Positions 52,774 to 63,222 of a DNA stretch of 64,000 nt are shown in pieces. A program made the position numbers and the translations under genes. Below the pieces are notes generated by a model, which did no database searches, was not told where the DNA came from, and saw only the letters and a list, made by a program, of their open reading frames with translations. The stretch spans positions 124,001 through 188,000 of the forward strand of contig NZ_FNNP01000003.1 in the NCBI RefSeq assembly GCF_900106805.1, in the 5' to 3' direction. This DNA is from Ruegeria halocynthiae (GTDB lineage: Bacteria > Pseudomonadota > Alphaproteobacteria > Rhodobacterales > Rhodobacteraceae). Each line of letters begins with the position of its first letter. Position 1 is the stretch's first letter.

Positions 52774-53721
52774 ATGACCTTTCTCGGCACCCAAGACCTT
52801 TCCGCAGACGCCGATGGCATCGCAAAAGCCGCCGACCTGTTGCGGCAGGGGCTGCTGGTCGCCTTCCCGACCGAGACCGTCTATGGCCTTGGAGGTGATG
52901 CACGCAATGGAGAGGCCGTGGCTGCAATCTATGAAGCCAAGGGGCGACCCAGCTTCAACCCGTTGATCGCCCATGTCGCCTCAACCGAAACCGCGAAACG
53001 GTTCGTCGAATGGAACGATCAGGCCGATCGGCTGACCCATACTTTCTGGCCCGGACCGTTGACACTGGTTCTGCCTCTGCGCGCTGGCCATGGGATTTCC
53101 TCACTTGTCACCGCGGGCTTGGATACCCTGGCTGTCCGTGTGCCGGCTCACCCTACCGCGCGGGCATTGCTGGCAGCGTTTGATGGCCCGGTGGCGGCCC
53201 CCTCGGCCAACCCTTCGGGTCAAATCAGCCCGACCACGGCGGCGCATGTCCGGGCCGGGCTAGAGGGACGCATCGCCGCAATTCTGGATGATGGGCCCTG
53301 CGGTGTCGGGCTTGAATCGACCATTATAGGTCTGGCCGAAGCCCCTGCTCTGTTACGTCCGGGTGGTATCGCGCTGGAACAGATCGAAGAGGTTCTGCAG
53401 ACCGAGTTGCACCATCACCAGCCGGGCGATCTGCTGACCGCACCGGGGCAGCTGCAATCCCACTACGCGCCAGACGCGCCCGTTCGCCTGAACGCGCAAG
53501 CCATACAAGGCGCCGAAGTTCTGTTGGGTTTTGGTCCGGTTGCCTGTGATTTGAACCTGTCCGAATGCAGCAACCTTGCCGAAGCGGCTGCCAACCTGTT
53601 CGCGGCACTGCACACACTAAACGAAACAGGTCGTCCGATCGCAGTATCGCCGATTCCCGATCACGGATTAGGCGCCGCCATCAACGACCGCCTGCGCCGT
53701 GCAGCGGCTCCGCGCGATTAA
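52774..53721 (+). CDS. L-threonylcarbamoyladenylate synthase (Sua5 type)
   Basis: The 315-residue enzyme makes threonylcarbamoyl-AMP for the t6A modification of tRNA. The YrdC domain (FPTETVYGLGGDARN, KGRPSFNPLIAHV, APSANPSGQISPT) fills the first 200 residues. A C-terminal Sua5 domain (ending in LGAAINDRLRRAA) follows, as in long Sua5 proteins. No clear ribosome site is visible. It overlaps yqgE tail to tail by four bases. Confidence 0.95.
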   Translation: MTFLGTQDLSADADGIAKAADLLRQGLLVAFPTETVYGLGGDARNGEAVAAIYEAKGRPSFNPLIAHVASTETAKRFVEWNDQADRLTHTFWPGPLTLVLPLRAGHGISSLVTAGLDTLAVRVPAHPTARALLAAFDGPVAAPSANPSGQISPTTAAHVRAGLEGRIAAILDDGPCGVGLESTIIGLAEAPALLRPGGIALEQIEEVLQTELHHHQPGDLLTAPGQLQSHYAPDAPVRLNAQAIQGAEVLLGFGPVACDLNLSECSNLAEAAANLFAALHTLNETGRPIAVSPIPDHGLGAAINDRLRRAAAPRD

Positions 53722-54272
53722 GCTCGGCCCGCACTGGCAGAGAGTGTCAACGGATCAACCCCCAGCGTGGCCAAAGCAGCCTCCCACTTTTCGTCATCAG
53801 GTACGTCGAAAACCAGTTTCGAGGACGCCTCGGTCGTCAACCAGCCATTCATCGCGATCTCATCCTCAAGCTGACCCGGTCCCCAACCAGAATAGCCCAA
53901 CGTCAGCATCGAATTCAGCGGCCCTTTGCCCGTGGCCAGATCCTCCAGTACATCCAGTGTCGCGGTCATGCTGAAATCATCGGAAATCTGCATCGAATGC
54001 AGATTCGCCTCGTAATCCGCGCTGTGCAGGACAAAGCCGCGCGACATCTCGACCGGACCACCGAACTGAACCAGACGTTCCCCCACCACCGGGATGCGGC
54101 AGGGGATGTTGAGCTGTTCCAGCAGGGTCTTGATCCGCAGGTCCGAGGGTTTGTTCACGATCAATCCCATCGCGCCATCGTCCCCATGGCTGCAGACATA
54201 GACGACCGAATGCTCGAATCGCGGATCGCCCATGCCAGGCATCGCAATCAACAGTTTTCCTGTAAGGTCCAT
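53718..54272 (-). CDS. YqgE/AlgH-family protein
   Basis: The 184-residue protein carries the family start LTGKLLIAMPGMGDPRFEHS, GAMGLIVNKP, and the end region LTLGYSGWGPGQLEDEIA. These proteins are widespread and of uncertain function. It diverges from the DsbD-domain gene across a 147-base spacer. Confidence 0.95.
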   Translation of the reverse strand: MDLTGKLLIAMPGMGDPRFEHSVVYVCSHGDDGAMGLIVNKPSDLRIKTLLEQLNIPCRIPVVGERLVQFGGPVEMSRGFVLHSADYEANLHSMQISDDFSMTATLDVLEDLATGKGPLNSMLTLGYSGWGPGQLEDEIAMNGWLTTEASSKLVFDVPDDEKWEAALATLGVDPLTLSASAGRA

Positions 54273-54419
54273 CAGCAGGCATCTCTTGCGCTCAGGTTTA
54301 CCCTAGAATGACCCCGTGGGCCGGGTATTGGCAAGGGATCAGCCGGGATTTCCGTGTATTTCACATCGGTGACCGGAACGTGACTTGGCATTCCCAGTCA
54401 GAATGCGCATCTTTCCGAT

Positions 54420-55232
54420 ATGAAGACACTCTGTAAATCTGTCGCTATTGCCTTGTCTGCAAGCCTCTACTCGGTCGCTGCGGTCTTTGCGCAAGGCGTA
54501 GAACAGCTGGTTCAGCTGGATGTGCTCGATGGTGGCAAATCCGACAACGGCACCTATCAGGGCGCGTTGCGCCTGACATTGAAGGACGGGTGGAAAACCT
54601 ATTGGCGCGCGCCGGGCGATGCGGGCATTCCGCCCCAATTCGACTGGAGCAAATCCCGCAATGTCGGTGACATCGCCATCACGTGGCCCGCACCGAAGGT
54701 CTTTGATCAGAATGGACTGCAATCCATCGGGTATGAGGACCAGTTGGTCCTGCCCGTTGAGATCACCCCCAAAAATCCTGCCAAGCCGGTACGGCTGCGG
54801 GGTGAGATGGATTTGGGTGTGTGCAAGGATGTCTGCGTGCCGGGCCGTTTGGGTTTCGACCACACGCTGGACGCCAATGCCGGACGCAACCCCGCAATTG
54901 CCGCAGCTCTGGCCCAGCGCCCGTTCTCCGAGCGCGAGGCAGGAGTAGCCGAGGCAACCTGTCAACTGACGCCCACTAAGGACGGAATGCAGATCGAAGC
55001 GCATATCACCATGCCGTCAGCAGGTGGGTCCGAAGTGGCCGTGATCGAACCCGGCAATCCAACGCTCTGGGCGTCGCAATCCGATACGGATCGGCGGGGC
55101 AATACATTGATCGCCCGGTCCGAGATCATCAACGCCTCAGGCGGCCCGTTTGCGCTGGACCGGTCCGAAGTTCGGATCACAGTGCTTGGCGCAAACCATG
55201 CGGTAGATATCGTCGGGTGCAGCGCAGGTTGA
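54420..55232 (+). CDS. Exported DsbD N-terminal-domain protein (ScsB-like)
   Basis: The 270-residue protein has a signal peptide (residues 1-25) and one or two domains like the periplasmic alpha domain of DsbD/ScsB ([21 protein letters not shown], with the cysteine pair in CKDVCVPG). It has no membrane part and no thioredoxin-like gamma domain, so it must receive electrons from another protein. Two more cysteines (about 187 and 267) lie outside the pair. It ends four bases before the NUDIX gene. Confidence 0.88.
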   Translation: MKTLCKSVAIALSASLYSVAAVFAQGVEQLVQLDVLDGGKSDNGTYQGALRLTLKDGWKTYWRAPGDAGIPPQFDWSKSRNVGDIAITWPAPKVFDQNGLQSIGYEDQLVLPVEITPKNPAKPVRLRGEMDLGVCKDVCVPGRLGFDHTLDANAGRNPAIAAALAQRPFSEREAGVAEATCQLTPTKDGMQIEAHITMPSAGGSEVAVIEPGNPTLWASQSDTDRRGNTLIARSEIINASGGPFALDRSEVRITVLGANHAVDIVGCSAG

Positions 55233-55236
55233 CTGC

Positions 55237-55686
55237 ATGAGCCCAACCCCAAAGATCGGCGCACTGGCTGTTGTCCTGCACAAGGGGCAAGTCTTGCTGG
55301 TTCAGCGCAGTAAGCAACCTGACGCGGGCCTATGGGGATTTCCCGGCGGGCATGTGGAATGGGGTGAAACTGTACTGGAAGCAGCTGCACGGGAATTGTT
55401 GGAAGAAACCGGCGTGATCGCTGAACCGATCAGATATCTCGATAATCTAGATCTTTTGCTGCCTGGCCCTGACGGGCAAATCAGGGCGCATTACCTGCTG
55501 GTCGGCGTCGCCTGCCGTTATATCTCGGGTACGCCGCTGGCGGCCGATGATGCGAAGGATGCGCGGTGGTTTGCCACTGAGCAGATCGCTCAGGGAAACC
55601 TGCCGATGAGTGATCGGGTCCCCGACCTGTTGCGCTTTGCCCTACAGGCCGATCAGGTCTCGGACCGGCCCGACAGTCGCGCGTAA
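55237..55686 (+). CDS. NUDIX hydrolase
   Basis: The 149-residue enzyme has a full Nudix box: [12 protein letters not shown], then [11 protein letters not shown]. It hydrolyses a nucleoside diphosphate derivative, probably a dinucleotide cofactor, ADP-sugar or oxidised nucleotide; the target is not evident. It is 4 bases after the DsbD-domain gene and overlaps the convergent RND gene by 34 bases. Confidence 0.93.
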   Translation: MSPTPKIGALAVVLHKGQVLLVQRSKQPDAGLWGFPGGHVEWGETVLEAAARELLEETGVIAEPIRYLDNLDLLLPGPDGQIRAHYLLVGVACRYISGTPLAADDAKDARWFATEQIAQGNLPMSDRVPDLLRFALQADQVSDRPDSRA

Positions 55687-58600
55687 AGCAGGTTCGACAG
55701 GACCACGCCCAGTAGGAGAATCAGAACTGCGCCTGCGGCGAAGACGCCAAAGCCCAATTGCAGAATGCCCAGACCATCCGCGCCGGGATAAAGCCCGGCC
55801 AACAAAGCCACCGGCGCACCCGTCAAGGCTGGCCAGATCATCGACACCCCGAGCCAGACCGCCAACACTGCGCCCGTTACGCAAACGGCAGCGCGTACCA
55901 CCCTGTCCGGTGCGCGCAAAGCCCGTCGCATCGCGGTCATCGGACGCGAGACATCGTTCAGGATGGCAAGCAACGCGGGCACCAGCAGTAGGATCAGGAC
56001 CATGCCAAAACCCAGCCCGTAGACCAGAGTGATCACGGTCGGCTTGAGAAACTGCGCCTGCTGCGAGCTTTCGTACATAAGGGGCGTGAGACCCAGAACC
56101 GTGGTCAGGGTGGTCAGCATGACGGGCCGCAGCCGGTCGGCGGCACCTTCGACAATCGACGGCACCAGCCCGCGTTCCTGTTGGTATCCGTCAATCGTTG
56201 TCACCAGCACGATCGAGTCGTTGATGATGATCCCGGTCATACCCAGAAGGCCGACGACGGTGAACATACTCAGCGGAACACCCCACAGGTAATGCCCCCA
56301 GATCGCCCCCACCAGACCAAACGGAATGATCGCCATGACCACCAAGGGTCGCGTCCAGCTGGCAAAGACCCAGGCCAGAACCAGATAAATCCCAGTCAGA
56401 CACAGGATCAGTCCGGTGCGGGCTTCGGTCAGGAACTCGTCCTCTTGCTCACTCAGACCCGCCATGCGCCATTCGACCTGACGTTCGGCCGCAATGTTGG
56501 GCAATATCTCTTCGCGCATGGCACGTGCAATTTCGGTGGCCTGCGCCGGGTCGTCCTCGGAGATGTCACCATTCACCGAAATCACCCTCAGGCCATTTTC
56601 GCGTCGGACGGTCGAGAAACCCGACTCGCGCTCGACTGAAACGATATCGGCCAGTGGAACATAAACACCATCCGGTGAGCGCATCAGCGTGCGTTCCAGA
56701 AAATCAGCGGTCAGTTCACCCTCGGGCAATTCAACCCGGATTTCCGCGCTGCGCGGGCCGTCCGGGAAAGTGGCCGCCTCGATCCCATTCAGCCGGTTTC
56801 GCAGCACGCGACCCAGCGCTTCAATGCGAAAGCCCAGCGCCTGACCCTGCGCGGTCAGGTCCAGAATGAACTCTTCCTTGTCATAAGCCAGATTATCCTC
56901 AAGCGCAGACACTTCCGAATACTTCGACAGCGCCGCCTGCAGATCTTCGGATGCAGATTTCAGCGTGTTCACATCCGCACCGTAAAATTCAACGTCGATC
57001 GCATCACCACCGGGCCCGGACCGCCAGCCACGGAAGCTGAGCAATTCGACCTTCGGGTGGCGCGGAACGAAATCCTGCAATTCACCCACAAACTCGAAAC
57101 TGGAATAGGGGCGCAGATCGGCGTCGATCAGTTCAATAGAGATGCCGCCCAGCAGATCGCTATCCTTCCCATCTGCCGCACGCAGCCCCCACCCTGCCGA
57201 GCCGCCAATTTCGGCCAGCACATATTCAATGGGATTTCGGCCATGGCGTTCCTCATAAATCTGACCCAGCTCTTCAGTGGCCTGCTGCACCATATGCATC
57301 ATTTCCAGCGTCTCGGTGCGCGTAGCACCTTCGACCATGATGAAGTTACCCGTGACCGAACCGCGTTCGGGCGCGTTGAAGAACCGCCAGTTTACGTCGC
57401 CCCGGATAAACAGCGCGAGTTGACTGGCCAGAATGACCACCATCAGGGCAACAACCACATAGCGTGCCCAAACCACCCATGCGACCAACGGACGGAACAG
57501 GTGGTCGCGAACCCAACGAAAGCCCCTGTTCACGACCCGGTTGGGCCAATCATACCAATGTTCCTTGGCCGAATGTGCGATGGCGTGGGCCATGTGGTTC
57601 GGTAGGATCAAAAAGCATTCGATCAGCGAGGCGATCAGAACCGCGATAACAGTGAACGGAATATCTCGGATCAGCTCCCCGAACCGGCCACCGATGGCGG
57701 TCAGGCCGAAAAAGGCAATGACCGTGGTTATGGTGGCTGCGAAAACCGGCATCGCCATGCGGCGCGCAGCGCGTTCCGCCGCCACCATCGGCGCTTCGCC
57801 AAGGCGCCGGGCACGAAAATCAGCGTGTTCGCCGACCACGATGGCATCATCGACGACGATACCCAGCGTGATGATCAAGCCGAACAGCGACACCATATTG
57901 ATTGACAAACCGCCCAGATACATCAGCGCAATCGCCGCCGACATTGCCACAGGGATACCAGCCGCCACCCAGAAGGCGATACGAGCGTTGAGAAACAGGA
58001 AGAGAAGACAAACCACCAGCCCGAGGCCCACCAGGCCATTATCCACAAGTATATCGAGACGGTCAGTGATGGCCTGTGCGCGGGTGCGGATCAGCTCGAT
58101 GGTGATGCCCTCGGGCACACTGGCCTGCATATTCAGCACCACATCTTCGACCGAACGCTGGATGCCGATTGCATCGCCCAGATTGGACCGGTCGACGCGG
58201 ATCGACATGGCCGGATTGTCGCCAACATAGTAGCTGCGATTGCGCGTGACGCCCTCGACCCGGATTTGCGCCACATCTCCCACAACCAGCTTTGATCCGT
58301 CTGCAAAGGTACGCAGGGCGATGCCTTCGATCTCTTCCGGAGTGCGTTTTTCCACGCCCGTCCGAATACGCGCATTTGCCCCCGAGACATCGCCTGCCGG
58401 GTTCGTGGTGACCTCGGCCGCGATCGCCGACGCGATGTCAGACATTGCAATGTCATTGGCGATCAATTGCGCAGTGGGTACCTCGACCACCACGCGCGGC
58501 GCTGCAAGGCCCCGGATCGTCGTGCGCGTAACCCCCACCGCAAAAAGACGATTGATCAGTTCATCCGTGAATTTGGCGAGCTGTTCCGCCTCAATCGGCC

Positions 58601-59054
58601 CGGTTATGACCACATCGGTCACCCGATCCCGCCAGGCGCCACGGCGGATGGTGGGCTCTTCCGCGTCATCGGGCAGGTTGGTTACACCATCGACGGCAGT
58701 CCTGACCTCTTCGACAGCGCGGGCCATATCCCAGTTCGGCTCGAACTCCAGCCGGACACGGGCCGAGCCTTCACGCGAGGTGGATTCGGTGCTGGCGACG
58801 CCTTCGACTCCCAGTAGCGCCGGTTCAAGAAGCTGTATGATACCGTCATCGACATCCTCGGGACCCGCGCCGTCCCACTCAACCGTGACATCGACGCGTT
58901 CAAGGATCACATCCGGAAAGAACTGCGCCCGCATGTTGGGAATGGCTGCTGCCCCCAGAACCAGCATGACCAGAAGCAACAGATTTGCTGCCGTGCGATG
59001 CCGGGTAAAGTAACTGAGGATACCACCCGCCGCATTGGGAATATCGCGGATCAT
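55653..59054 (-). CDS. RND-family efflux permease
   Basis: This 1133-residue inner-membrane pump has the AcrB-type plan with two large periplasmic loops. The proton-relay aspartate pair is present in [13 protein letters not shown], but the relay lysine of AcrB is replaced by Asn in [11 protein letters not shown]. The C-terminus extends about 80 residues past the normal end with two more hydrophobic segments. The substrate is unknown. It follows its adaptor by 5 bases. Confidence 0.94.
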   Translation of the reverse strand: MIRDIPNAAGGILSYFTRHRTAANLLLLVMLVLGAAAIPNMRAQFFPDVILERVDVTVEWDGAGPEDVDDGIIQLLEPALLGVEGVASTESTSREGSARVRLEFEPNWDMARAVEEVRTAVDGVTNLPDDAEEPTIRRGAWRDRVTDVVITGPIEAEQLAKFTDELINRLFAVGVTRTTIRGLAAPRVVVEVPTAQLIANDIAMSDIASAIAAEVTTNPAGDVSGANARIRTGVEKRTPEEIEGIALRTFADGSKLVVGDVAQIRVEGVTRNRSYYVGDNPAMSIRVDRSNLGDAIGIQRSVEDVVLNMQASVPEGITIELIRTRAQAITDRLDILVDNGLVGLGLVVCLLFLFLNARIAFWVAAGIPVAMSAAIALMYLGGLSINMVSLFGLIITLGIVVDDAIVVGEHADFRARRLGEAPMVAAERAARRMAMPVFAATITTVIAFFGLTAIGGRFGELIRDIPFTVIAVLIASLIECFLILPNHMAHAIAHSAKEHWYDWPNRVVNRGFRWVRDHLFRPLVAWVVWARYVVVALMVVILASQLALFIRGDVNWRFFNAPERGSVTGNFIMVEGATRTETLEMMHMVQQATEELGQIYEERHGRNPIEYVLAEIGGSAGWGLRAADGKDSDLLGGISIELIDADLRPYSSFEFVGELQDFVPRHPKVELLSFRGWRSGPGGDAIDVEFYGADVNTLKSASEDLQAALSKYSEVSALEDNLAYDKEEFILDLTAQGQALGFRIEALGRVLRNRLNGIEAATFPDGPRSAEIRVELPEGELTADFLERTLMRSPDGVYVPLADIVSVERESGFSTVRRENGLRVISVNGDISEDDPAQATEIARAMREEILPNIAAERQVEWRMAGLSEQEDEFLTEARTGLILCLTGIYLVLAWVFASWTRPLVVMAIIPFGLVGAIWGHYLWGVPLSMFTVVGLLGMTGIIINDSIVLVTTIDGYQQERGLVPSIVEGAADRLRPVMLTTLTTVLGLTPLMYESSQQAQFLKPTVITLVYGLGFGMVLILLLVPALLAILNDVSRPMTAMRRALRAPDRVVRAAVCVTGAVLAVWLGVSMIWPALTGAPVALLAGLYPGADGLGILQLGFGVFAAGAVLILLLGVVLSNLLYARLSGRSET

Positions 59055-59059
59055 GGCGC

Positions 59060-60517
59060 CTAGCCTCCGGCCCGATTTTCATCGAGTCGGCGCAGCAATG
59101 ACGCAGGCACTTTCGTATCGCGCAGCTGTCCAAGAACCTGATTCTTGACATCCTGCGTCATGCGCTGGCTGGCCTCGACCTGCGCCACAAGCTGAGCACG
59201 CTTTGCGTCTGATAGCTCTACCATGTCCGGATCGCTTTCGATGCTCGCCTCAATCCGCAAGGGGCGCACGCGCACGCCCGAGCCCAGCAGCGGTGTACGA
59301 CCAATTACCACCTCGCGACCCGCAAGCCCGGCACCGCGTAACAGAACCTCGTCACCCTGGCGGCGCACCAGTTGAACCGGTATCGGCTCCAACCGGTCAT
59401 CGGGGCCCAGTACCAAAACGTTGCCCGAGGCATCCAGCGCCGATGATGGCATCCGCACCACATTCTCTAGCGGCTGTTCTTCAATTGAAACGGTGACGAA
59501 ATCGCCCGGCTTGAAACCCGGTGCATCATCCAGACGGGCGTAGATCAGACGCCCCGTCTGACCCTCTCCTGCCGAGCCACTGTCGCGGCTGATAATACCG
59601 GTGGCCGTCAGATCGGCCCCTGTCACTTCAAGCGAGATGGTTACTGGTGCAGTGACAAGATCGCCTTGCGCGTCGAGCAGACGCACGTATTGCGCTGTTG
59701 AAACACGAAAGGCCACTTCAAGCATATTTGGGTCGACCAGCTCAGCCAGCTTTTCGTTGGCCGAGACCAATCGTCCTTCGACCAGCGTGACTCCGGTCAA
59801 AGTTCCGTCAAAAGCGGCATGGATCGTCATGTCTTCAAGATCACGCTCAGCCCCTTCAAGCGCAATTCGGGCACGAGCGAACAGAGTAGTGGCCTGGTCC
59901 ACACGGGATTCTGCCTGAGCCAGCGCGATCCGGCGCGCCAGAACCGCCTGATGCGACGAGGTTGCTGCCAGCTCGGCTTCTTCCACGCTGGCAGCCGCGC
60001 CAACACCGCGGGTTTGCAGATCCTGCTGCCGTTGTAACGCCCGATCCCGCAGCTCGGCCTGCGCCTCGGCCGATTTCAACTCATCCTGCGCCAGCAGCAA
60101 CGAGCGTTCTGCGTCACGCTCCTCGAATTGGGCGTCCAATAGATCAGATTTTGCGCGATCCAGTGCAGATTGCATGTCGGCGGGATCGAGCTCGACCAGC
60201 AATTCACCTGCTGTTACCGTGCCGCCATCCTCAAAATCCTCCGCCAGAAAGATAACACGCCCGCCCAACGCCGCACGCAGTTCCAGCCGGCGCCGGCTTT
60301 GCACCTGTCCAAAGGCTTCAAGATAGGGCGTAATTGTCTCGGGCTTGGCGGTTCGAACGCTCACCGCAAAGATTCGTTCCCGCACCTCGGGTGGCTGGCT
60401 GTCACGCGTCAGCACATCCTGCACGGCGCCCGTGATCATCTGTACGGCAACCAGCAACAAGCCCAGCGTCAGAAACGCCAGGAACACGCCAACAAGGCTT
60501 TGCCGCAGAAATCGCAT
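59060..60517 (-). CDS. RND periplasmic adaptor (membrane-fusion) protein
   Basis: The 485-residue adaptor has an N-terminal membrane anchor, a lipoyl-like half (LRAALGGRVIFLAEDFEDG), a long coiled-coil hairpin (about 120-215), a second lipoyl half (AAFDGTLTGV) and beta-barrel domains. It joins the RND pump to an outer-membrane channel; no TolC-like gene is in view. GAGGTGA precedes the ATG. Confidence 0.93.
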   Translation of the reverse strand: MRFLRQSLVGVFLAFLTLGLLLVAVQMITGAVQDVLTRDSQPPEVRERIFAVSVRTAKPETITPYLEAFGQVQSRRRLELRAALGGRVIFLAEDFEDGGTVTAGELLVELDPADMQSALDRAKSDLLDAQFEERDAERSLLLAQDELKSAEAQAELRDRALQRQQDLQTRGVGAAASVEEAELAATSSHQAVLARRIALAQAESRVDQATTLFARARIALEGAERDLEDMTIHAAFDGTLTGVTLVEGRLVSANEKLAELVDPNMLEVAFRVSTAQYVRLLDAQGDLVTAPVTISLEVTGADLTATGIISRDSGSAGEGQTGRLIYARLDDAPGFKPGDFVTVSIEEQPLENVVRMPSSALDASGNVLVLGPDDRLEPIPVQLVRRQGDEVLLRGAGLAGREVVIGRTPLLGSGVRVRPLRIEASIESDPDMVELSDAKRAQLVAQVEASQRMTQDVKNQVLGQLRDTKVPASLLRRLDENRAGG

Positions 60518-60622
60518 CAGTCATTCACCTCAGGTCGCACATGCTGCCTTCCGCAAAGGTAGCCGGGTCGCAAAAAATGCCAAGCCACAAAGCGGTTATG
60601 ATGCGTTAAACGCAGGGCCAGT

Positions 60623-61165
60623 CTACTTCCGTCGCAGATGTTCGTCCAATCTAGGCATTATTTCCACGAAATTGCAGGGCCGGTGGCGATAATCGAACTG
60701 TTTCTCCAAAATCGCGTCCCATGCGTCCTTGCAGGCCCCGGGACTGCCCGGCAAAGCAAACAGATAGGTGCCACCCGCCACTCCGCCCGTGGCGCGGGAT
60801 TGCACGGCTGATGTGCCGATTTTTTCCATCGACACGATGGTGAAGACGGTACCAAAGGCCTCGATCTCTTTTTCATAGACATCGCGATGCGCCTCAACGG
60901 TCACATCGCGGCCTGTCAGACCAGTGCCGCCAGTGGAAATCACGACGTCAATCTCGGGATCGGCAATCCAAACACGCAATTGATCCGAGATCTGGATGCG
61001 CTCATCCCTGATGATCTTACGATCCGCCACTGAATGCCCGGCTTTCTTGATCCGCTCGGCAAGGGTTTGGCCCGAGCGGTCTTCATCCAGAGATCTGGTG
61101 TCCGAAACGGTCAGGATGGCAATACGCACGGGAATGAACTCCATGCTTTCGTCAATGCGCGACAT
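60623..61165 (-). CDS. moaB: Molybdenum cofactor biosynthesis protein MoaB
   Basis: The 180-residue MoaB/MogA-like protein binds molybdopterin and adenylates it before MoeA acts. It has the STGGTGLTGRDVT motif and the ALPGSPGACKDAWD motif. It is the last gene of a coupled run after UDG, metallophosphoesterase and LysE; the other cofactor genes are 17 kb away. Confidence 0.95.
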   Translation of the reverse strand: MSRIDESMEFIPVRIAILTVSDTRSLDEDRSGQTLAERIKKAGHSVADRKIIRDERIQISDQLRVWIADPEIDVVISTGGTGLTGRDVTVEAHRDVYEKEIEAFGTVFTIVSMEKIGTSAVQSRATGGVAGGTYLFALPGSPGACKDAWDAILEKQFDYRHRPCNFVEIMPRLDEHLRRK

Positions 61166-61171
61166 ACGGTG

Positions 61172-61792
61172 TCAGGCCCTTTCCATGATGGCCAGCCGGA
61201 CGGCAAGAGCGGTAAAGATACCGCCGGTAATCCAGCCCATGATGCGTGAAGCACGCGGGTTCGAGACCAGAAAACGCCCTGCTCCACCTGCGAAGATGCC
61301 GACCATCCCGTTCACCAGAATACTGCCAGACGCAATGATCAACCCGAGCGTTAGAAACTGCAGCAACACCGAACCCTGCGCGGGGTTCACGAACTGCGGG
61401 ATAAAGGCCAGCACAAAGAGAATGACCTTGGGGTTGGTCAGATTCACCAACAAACCTTCGCGGAACGCGAAATGTGCAGGTTTGACTGGCGCATCGTCCG
61501 AGACCGCCCCATTCCGGATCGCGCCCCAGGCCAAGTAAAGCAGGTAGACGACACCCAGCCACCGGATCACATCGAACAACCATGGGATGGTCGATACCAC
61601 AGCACCAAGCCCCAACCCGGCCAGCAACACATGGACCATCAACCCGACCGAGACGCCGAGGCTGGCCAAAAGGGCAGATCTGGCACCCGCACGCAAACCC
61701 TGCCCGAAACAGAACATCATATCGGCGCCAGGCGTGAAATTCAGCACCATTGCCGCGGGGACAAAAGCCAAAAGCGTTACGGTATCGATCAT
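61172..61792 (-). CDS. LysE-family exporter
   Basis: The 206-residue membrane protein has about six helices and the RhtB/LysE start NFTPGADMMFCFGQGLRAGAR. It should export an amino acid or a related metabolite. The ATG at 61792 overlaps the metallophosphoesterase stop and has GAGGTGAA; the longer frame to 61891 lies within that gene and is rejected. Confidence 0.93.
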   Translation of the reverse strand: MIDTVTLLAFVPAAMVLNFTPGADMMFCFGQGLRAGARSALLASLGVSVGLMVHVLLAGLGLGAVVSTIPWLFDVIRWLGVVYLLYLAWGAIRNGAVSDDAPVKPAHFAFREGLLVNLTNPKVILFVLAFIPQFVNPAQGSVLLQFLTLGLIIASGSILVNGMVGIFAGGAGRFLVSNPRASRIMGWITGGIFTALAVRLAIMERA

Positions 61793-62388
61793 GTGTTCAC
61801 CTCGAACCAATGCACTTTGGGACCCAGATTGGCGATCTGCGTACGCCCCATCGAGCCGCGATAACCCCAACTGTCGTGGATATGGCCGCAAAAGACGAAT
61901 TCGGGTTGTATCCGCTCAACCGCATCCCGGACGGCTGTCGAGCCGACGGATACGCCTTGCGACGTCACATCGCCATAGCCTTTAGGGGGTGAATGCGTGA
62001 TCAGAATATCTGCGCCCTCGCATCGATCCAGCAATTCAGCGGCCTCGGCTTCGGTCAGATCACAGGACCAGGCGCCGAACGGCGTCGGCGGAACGCCGTA
62101 ACCCAGCCCAAAAAGGCGGAGGCCATCCAGCGTCATTCCTGATCCGTGCAACACATGCACACCATCCGGCGCGGCGTCGGTCAGTTCGCCCACACTTTCG
62201 GCATTGCCCGGCACCAGAACCAGCGGCGCGGCGATACCTGCAAGCATTTGAATTGCCTCGTCCAGGCCCTGCCGCATGTTGCAGAAATCTCCGGCTCCGA
62301 TCACCAAATCGGCTTCGGTGCTGGCAGCAACCACATCAGCAGCACGGTTACGTGCCATGTGCAGGTCCGAGAATGCAAGAACCTTCAT
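61789..62388 (-). CDS. Calcineurin-like metallophosphoesterase
   Basis: The 199-residue enzyme shows metal motifs FSDLHMARNR, GAGDFCN, GNAES, THSPPKGYGD and FCGHIHDSWG of the calcineurin fold. It overlaps UDG upstream and LysE downstream by four bases each. The target (nucleotide, phosphodiester or protein) is unknown. Confidence 0.92.
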   Translation of the reverse strand: MKVLAFSDLHMARNRAADVVAASTEADLVIGAGDFCNMRQGLDEAIQMLAGIAAPLVLVPGNAESVGELTDAAPDGVHVLHGSGMTLDGLRLFGLGYGVPPTPFGAWSCDLTEAEAAELLDRCEGADILITHSPPKGYGDVTSQGVSVGSTAVRDAVERIQPEFVFCGHIHDSWGYRGSMGRTQIANLGPKVHWFEVNT

Positions 62389-63149
62389 GCCCCAGCCTCC
62401 AATCGTGCCTTAAGCTCAAGCAGATCGGCCCAAGCTTGCCGCTTCATCTGCGGTTGCCGCAACAGATAGGCGGGGTGGAACATCGGTATAACCGGCAGAT
62501 CCAGCGCCTGATCCCATCGCCCGCGCAACCGAGTAATGCCGCGTTTGCCCAGCACCGCCTGACAACTTATGTTGCCCATGATTACCAGTACCTCGGGCTT
62601 GGCCAACGCCACGTGGCGTTCCAAAAACGGCTTCATCATGCCGATTTCTTCCGGCTTGGGATCGCGGTTTTGCGGAGGCCGCCACGGCAGAACATTGGTG
62701 ATATAGACATTCTCGCGCCGATCCAGATCAATCGCTGCCAGCATCCGGTCCAGCAACTGCCCGGCGCGCCCGACGAAAGGCTTGCCCTCGCGATCTTCAT
62801 CACGTCCGGGTGCTTCGCCGATGATCATCACCCGCGCTCCGGGCGTACCATCGGCAAACACCAGTTGTCGCGCACCGCGTTTCAGTTCGCAAAGGTCGAA
62901 CGTTTCCATCGCGGCCCGCAAATCGGTCAGTGATCCAGCAGACTTTGCCACTTGTTGCGCAACGACCGCAGCTTCGACAGGCTCAGCTTTCTTCATCGGC
63001 TCTGCGACAGCGGGCTTCTTCGCCTTCGGCGTCTTGTCCGGCAGCGCATAGCGGTCGAGAGGCGCATCCGCGATCGCCTCTGTTGCGCCCAGCTCGATCT
63101 GCCATTCCAGCAGCGCCCGCGCGGTGTGATAGTCCAAGCCCGATTCCAT
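62385..63149 (-). CDS. Uracil-DNA glycosylase, family-4-like without iron-sulfur cysteines
   Basis: The 254-residue enzyme removes uracil from DNA. Catalytic GEAPGRDEDREGKPFVGRAG and the HPAYLLRQP loop match family 4. The four cysteines that hold a 4Fe-4S cluster in that family are not conserved: NVLPWRPPQNRDP has Trp where a Cys is usual, IGMMKPF lacks the next, and only one of the first CxxC pair remains. The long N-terminal extension (about 75 residues) is typical of alphaproteobacterial members. I start at the ATG at 63149 rather than a TTG at 63158. Confidence 0.92.
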   Translation of the reverse strand: MESGLDYHTARALLEWQIELGATEAIADAPLDRYALPDKTPKAKKPAVAEPMKKAEPVEAAVVAQQVAKSAGSLTDLRAAMETFDLCELKRGARQLVFADGTPGARVMIIGEAPGRDEDREGKPFVGRAGQLLDRMLAAIDLDRRENVYITNVLPWRPPQNRDPKPEEIGMMKPFLERHVALAKPEVLVIMGNISCQAVLGKRGITRLRGRWDQALDLPVIPMFHPAYLLRQPQMKRQAWADLLELKARLEAGA

Positions 63150-63222
63150 AGTTCTCAATCTAACCAGCTTTTGACCGAGGGAAAGCGAATAGACCTTGCC
63201 ACAGCCCCTTCACAGGTCGACC

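Noticed and set aside
54403..54423. Six-codon upstream frame whose stop overlaps the start of the DsbD-domain gene
   Set aside because: It has no ribosome site of its own and is short enough to be chance; I cannot support a leader peptide.
58240..59013. Plus-strand frame of 257 codons opposite the RND pump
   Set aside because: Ser/Thr/Arg-rich antisense shadow of a conserved gene, with no ribosome site.
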